NCBI RefSeq assembly: GCF_000969985.1
Contig: NZ_CP009526.1
Span: 4,464,001 to 4,528,000 of the forward strand
Reading direction: 5' to 3'
DNA length: 64,000 nucleotides
Origin: Methanosarcina barkeri str. Wiesmoor
GTDB lineage: Archaea > Halobacteriota > Methanosarcinia > Methanosarcinales > Methanosarcinaceae
The position numbers were made by a program, and so were the translations under genes. Each line of letters begins with the position of its first letter. Within the stretch, counting starts at the first letter, position 1. The notes under the pieces are model-generated. The model saw nothing but the letters and a program-made list of their open reading frames with translations. It was not told the origin of the DNA and made no database searches. Positions 61,286 through 64,000 of the stretch are shown here, piece by piece.

Positions 61286-61446
61286 GCAATTAACTTGAAA
61301 ACTCAATAGAAAGTGAAACTATTTCTTTAGTATTATAATAATCGCTGCTTATTTATTGCAATTAACTTAAAAACTGATTGGAGATTGAAACCATTTTCAC
61401 GTTGGAACGTTGTTATAAGTGATCCAAAATTGCAATTAACTTGAAT
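61286..61446. CRISPR. CRISPR-like relic: three degenerate 34-bp repeats
   Basis: Repeats start at 61286, 61358 and 61432, so the periods are 72 and 74 bp with spacers of 38 and 40 bp. Units 1 and 2 begin GCAATTAACTT and end TGAAAC, with 6 differences over 34 bases; unit 3 keeps only GCAATTAACTTGAA. The ..GAAAC end and spacing fit archaeal CRISPR repeats. There are no cas genes in the window and the repeats are degenerate, so this would be a decayed array or a chance repeat. Confidence 0.45.
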
Positions 61447-61746
61447 CCGGGCAGAAGATAGTTTAAAGAAGATACTTTATTCAGTCGAGTAATCTACAAT
61501 TTGATACCAGGGCGTGAATTTATCCAATAACTGCAGAAAACTACACGACAATTGTTCCTAACCTCCTTTCTTGTAGTTGTATCAATTATAGATACCGTGG
61601 CACTGTGTAGTATGTTATTGGGGGTGGAACTTTGTGCAGCGGCTACCAAAAACGCTTATGTAGGCCAATTAAATTTGCCAGTAATTATACAAATAAAATA
61701 GAGAACTTTAAACACTCGGTTCTAGTGAGTCCTAAGAGAAAATAAA
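61447..61746. other. Spacer before third tRNA-like copy
   Basis: 300 bp with no gene recognised. ACTTTAAACACTCGGTTCTA at 61708-61727 matches the flank of the second tRNA-like copy. Nothing else stands out. Confidence 0.4.
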
Positions 61747-61818
61747 GCCTCATTGGCTCAGCCCGATAGCGCGAGTGACTTGAATCACTAGGTCGCGTGT
61801 TCAAATCACTCACGAGGC
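61747..61818 (+). pseudogene. Degenerate tRNA-Thr copy
   Basis: 72 bases aligned to the tRNA-Thr gene at 49563: GCCTCAT..ACGAGGC acceptor with one A-C mismatch, D stem GCTC/GCGC with a mismatch, anticodon loop CTTGAA one base short (the T of TGT lost) and T stem GCGTG/CACTC with a mismatch. It cannot act as tRNA-Thr. It keeps the AGGTCGCGTGTTCAAATCAC block, the part usually used as an integrase attachment core. Confidence 0.8.
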
Positions 61819-61831
61819 TTAAAATTCTTTT

Positions 61832-62263
61832 TTGTTTAAGAACCTTAGCTTAGATATGGATCTTGAAGGGAATATTTTCTTCGATATCGATATTGCAGTC
61901 CCTCTTGGGCTAATTGTCAATGAAATTATTTCAAACTCTCTCAAGTATGCATTCTCAGGCAGAACTAACGGAATAATTCAAATCAGGCTTTGTAAAGATC
62001 TTTGTAAAGAAATAGATACAGAGTTTTTAAATGACGCACCAGGAAGCATAAAAGGAGATTACGAAAACAAGGTTACTAACTTTATCTTAACCGTTTCAGA
62101 TAATGGAGTTGGCATCCCAGAAAACATTAATTTAGAAGATTCTGGCACTCTTGGCTTTCAGTTAATTGCTATCCTTGTAGACCAACTAGAAGGCAAATTT
62201 GAATTAAAAAGAAACTCTGGAACTGAATTTTTTATAAAATTTGCAATACCGGAAAAGGAATAA
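61832..62263 (+). pseudogene. 5'-truncated sensor histidine kinase (ATPase domain only)
   Basis: 143 codons coding for the C-terminal HATPase_c domain of a HisKA_2-type methanogen kinase: N box PLGLIVNEIISNSLKYAF, G1 box DNGVGIP, G2-like GTLGFQLI and the terminal GTEFFIKFAIP. The sensor and phospho-accepting His part are missing. The truncation point is about 14 bp after the tRNA-Thr-like copy, consistent with an integration or excision event cutting the gene. A TTG could start a short product; function is doubtful. Confidence 0.7.
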
Positions 62264-62554
62264 GAATTTTCTCAGGGACTTTCGTTACTCTTATATTTAA
62301 GTTGTACAGTAAATATGGTATATAATTTCAATCTTCAGAAAAGTTTAGAATCACTAACATTTCACCGGTTATTGCACCAACTCTGGATATAAATAAGAAC
62401 AACAGTGTCTGTCAGTTATTGAAAAATCGAATATATAAAAATTTTTATATGTTTACTTAAAAATAACAAATCCACTCATTTTTTATAATTGATTGACAAT
62501 TCACGGGCATAACCTAAGAAAGGTTGATTTTATTACATTTAATGGTGTTTAACA
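62264..62554. other. Spacer, nothing recognised
   Basis: About 290 bp of AT-rich DNA. TTATATGTTTACTTAAAAATAA and a TATA-like TATATAAAAATT near 62431 may be the promoter of the small gene that follows. Confidence 0.4.
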
Positions 62555-62695
62555 ATGTCCAAAAAAACTTCTAAACCAATATCTCGTAGAGAACACGATC
62601 AAATGAAACGCAGTAGAATAAATAATAGCACACAATCATCGGATAATAAAGGTATAATTGAAAAATGCAAGAACCTTCTCAAGAAAAAAAACTAA
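62555..62695 (+). CDS. Small basic protein, 46 residues
   Basis: MSKKTSKPISRREHDQMKRS opens a 46-codon frame ending KNLLKKKN with strongly basic composition (about one third Lys and Arg). GGTG lies near the start. One Cys. It looks like a nucleic-acid-binding or ribosome-associated small protein, or could be noise; the charged, evenly spread composition in AT-rich DNA makes a real gene plausible. No family recognised. The spacer 62696-63034 contains no further gene. Confidence 0.45.
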   Translation: MSKKTSKPISRREHDQMKRSRINNSTQSSDNKGIIEKCKNLLKKKN

Positions 62696-63034
62696 GAAAA
62701 TTAAGTAAATAAGATTTAAAATTAATTTTACCATAATTTCAAGTTCACTATGCGTTTTAGGTAGAGAAGAGAAACAAAGTTTTTATAATCATTTAAAGGC
62801 TGTTGATTATTTAGTCCTTTTTATTCATACTATTTTTACTTTTGTTTCCCACCTCTTTTTTAATATAAACCATTCTTAACGTTATTTTTACTTTATCTCC
62901 AGATTTGAACCTTTTTTACATTCCAATCTTTACTTCTCGTTGTCAAAGATGTCAAACTGCAAGCAGTGTTAAACAGGTCAGCAAGCAGACAATTTATTAA
63001 ACATAGACGATTTTATTGAATTGGGGAAATTATC

Positions 63035-63511
63035 ATGAGTGGGATTAAAATCGGAGACAAAATCCAGGATTTCAGGCTAAGAGACCATAAACAGAAAGAA
63101 GTACATCTATATGATTTCGCTGGCAAGAAAGTTCTTTTATCATTCCATCCACTCGCCTGGACAAGCGTGTGTGCAGAACAGATGAAATCACTTGAGGAAA
63201 ACTACGAAATGTTCACAAGATTGAACACGGTGGCTTTTGGTATAAGTGTGGATCCCATACCATCAAAAAGAGCCTGGGCTAAGGAACTTGGAATTACACA
63301 TATCAAGCTTCTTTCAGACTTCTGGCCGCATGGGGAGGTTGCCAGATCATATGGAATATTCAGAGAAAAAGAGGGGGTCTCTCAGAGGGCGAACATAATT
63401 ATTGACGAGGAACAGAAGGTTATATTCTTCGAAGAGTACCCTATGCATGAACTTCCTGATATAACAAAAATTGCAAAAATTCTGAAACAGGGGAGTAAGG
63501 TTCAGCTCTAA
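63035..63511 (+). CDS. Peroxiredoxin (AhpC/TSA family, single cysteine)
   Basis: Thiol peroxidase of 158 aa reducing peroxides. Peroxidatic C46 lies in HPLAWTSVCAEQM, the PxxxTxxC pattern. FGISVDPIPSKRAWAKELGI and LLSDFWPHGEVARSYGIF are the usual downstream segments, with R120-like QRANIIID supplying the active-site Arg. There is no second cysteine, so the sulfenate must be resolved by another thiol (1-Cys type). GGGGAAATT precedes the ATG. Confidence 0.9.
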   Translation: MSGIKIGDKIQDFRLRDHKQKEVHLYDFAGKKVLLSFHPLAWTSVCAEQMKSLEENYEMFTRLNTVAFGISVDPIPSKRAWAKELGITHIKLLSDFWPHGEVARSYGIFREKEGVSQRANIIIDEEQKVIFFEEYPMHELPDITKIAKILKQGSKVQL

Positions 63512-63657
63512 AAAACAAAGCAGTAGAGATAACATAAGTAATAAAACCACAGGAACCAAGAAGGGAGAAAGTAAACAACGAATCACAGAATGAAGGTGGT
63601 AAAGAGAAAAAGGTCAGAAAACCCACCGTTTCAATAATTATTCTCTTATTTGCTCTT

Positions 63658-63751
63658 CAAATTTTATTATATATTATTCAAATTTTATTATATATTATTC
63701 AAATTTTATTATATATTATTCAAATTTTATTATATATTATTCAAATTTTTT
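63658..63751. repeat. Tandem 21-bp AT-rich repeat, four copies plus part
   Basis: CAAATTTTATTATATATTAT plus T repeats exactly at 63658, 63679, 63700 and 63721, with a fifth partial copy. Downstream of the peroxiredoxin gene; no function apparent. Confidence 0.95.
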
Positions 63752-63780
63752 CATTTTATTTATTCCGAATTATCCACATA

Positions 63781-63893
63781 GGACTTACGCACTCAAGATA
63801 CAAAACCAAGCACAATAAGCGGCGTAATTAGAGATTCTTTTTAGACCGTTAAAGTTTAACGCTATCGATTTCCCGTTTCAACCGCGTAAGTCT
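63781..63893. repeat. MITE-like repeat, copy B (inverted relative to 5987)
   Basis: GGACTTACGCA at the left and GCGTAAGTC at the right are inverted repeats. The inside, read on the other strand, lines up with 5987-6095 (GTTGAAA, ATAGCGTTAAACTTTAAC, TATTGTGC.TG). This copy keeps cleaner ends than copy A. Confidence 0.75.
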
Positions 63894-63905
63894 TGCACGT
63901 ATGAT

Positions 63906-64000
63906 TTAGCCCATTGTAAATTCCATACTACTTAATTCCGTATCAATTCCCTCAAAGAGTTCTCTCAGTGCTATCCTGAGTCTGCGGACCTCTACCTGCC
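63906..64000 (-). CDS. C-terminal end of an unidentified gene (cut by the window edge)
   Basis: The minus strand gives QVEVRRLRIALRELFEGIDT then ELSSMEFTMG and a stop, with amphipathic helix character. Open to the window end. Family not recognised from 31 residues. Confidence 0.5.
   Translation of the reverse strand, partial: QVEVRRLRIALRELFEGIDTELSSMEFTMG

Overview
The window reads as chromosomal DNA of a methanogenic archaeon of the genus Methanosarcina. The evidence is a complete mtrEDCBAFGH operon, a fmdEFACDB molybdenum formylmethanofuran dehydrogenase operon in the gene order known from Methanosarcina barkeri, archaeal house-keeping genes (SRP19, RNase P component 4, RtcB with archease, a CDP-alcohol phosphatidyltransferase), PGF-CTERM and CARDB-type surface proteins, AT-rich intergenic DNA and many decayed insertion sequences. 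The species cannot be fixed from the sequence alone.

Layout. 1-5.9 kb: fmd operon on the minus strand, with fmdB cut by the window edge. 6.6-7.7 kb: a class III metal or oxyanion-binding lipoprotein. 8.3-15.1 kb: a five-gene nickel/peptide-type ABC importer bracketed by two paralogous SAM methyltransferases. 15-21.5 kb: small genes, an archaeal pilin, SRP19, RNase P subunit, metallo-beta-lactamase-fold hydrolase. 21.6-27.3 kb: TrmB-type regulator divergent from an RND exporter operon with two surface proteins. 27.6-30.6 kb: an IS, modE and a decayed tungstate/molybdate-binding protein gene. 31-33.9 kb: sodium:solute symporter and a TIM-barrel isomerase-like protein. 34.7-39.6 kb: mtr operon (sodium-pumping methyl transfer). 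40-49 kb: RtcB, archease, lipid and aldolase genes among IS200/IS605 remnants. 49-53 kb and 60-62.5 kb: a scrap-yard of three tRNA-Thr-like sequences, truncated genes, MITE-like elements and a CRISPR-like relic. 53-60 kb: a molybdenum-cofactor-sulfurase-like PLP enzyme, a Cache-sensor/pentameric-channel-like fusion, and a beta-helix/PKD/beta-propeller surface protein.

How the genes work together. FmdEFACDB catalyses the first step of CO2 reduction (or last step of methyl oxidation) and Mtr the sodium-translocating methyl transfer to coenzyme M, so the window carries two core methanogenesis complexes. A shared 22-bp dyad, GTTATGT-N8-ACATAAC with at most one arm change, lies in front of fmdE, the class III binding protein and the wtpA pseudogene. 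The window also encodes a ModE-like protein. I infer a local molybdate regulon in which the wtpA-type binding protein has died and an orphan MolA-like binding protein may have taken over.

The most unusual single gene is at 55135-57231: an N-terminal extracellular Cache sensor joined to a domain that looks like a Cys-loop-type ligand-gated channel. Other items worth following are the methyltransferase-bracketed importer, the three tRNA-Thr copies with integration-like scars, and two TnpB remnants sharing one deletion junction.
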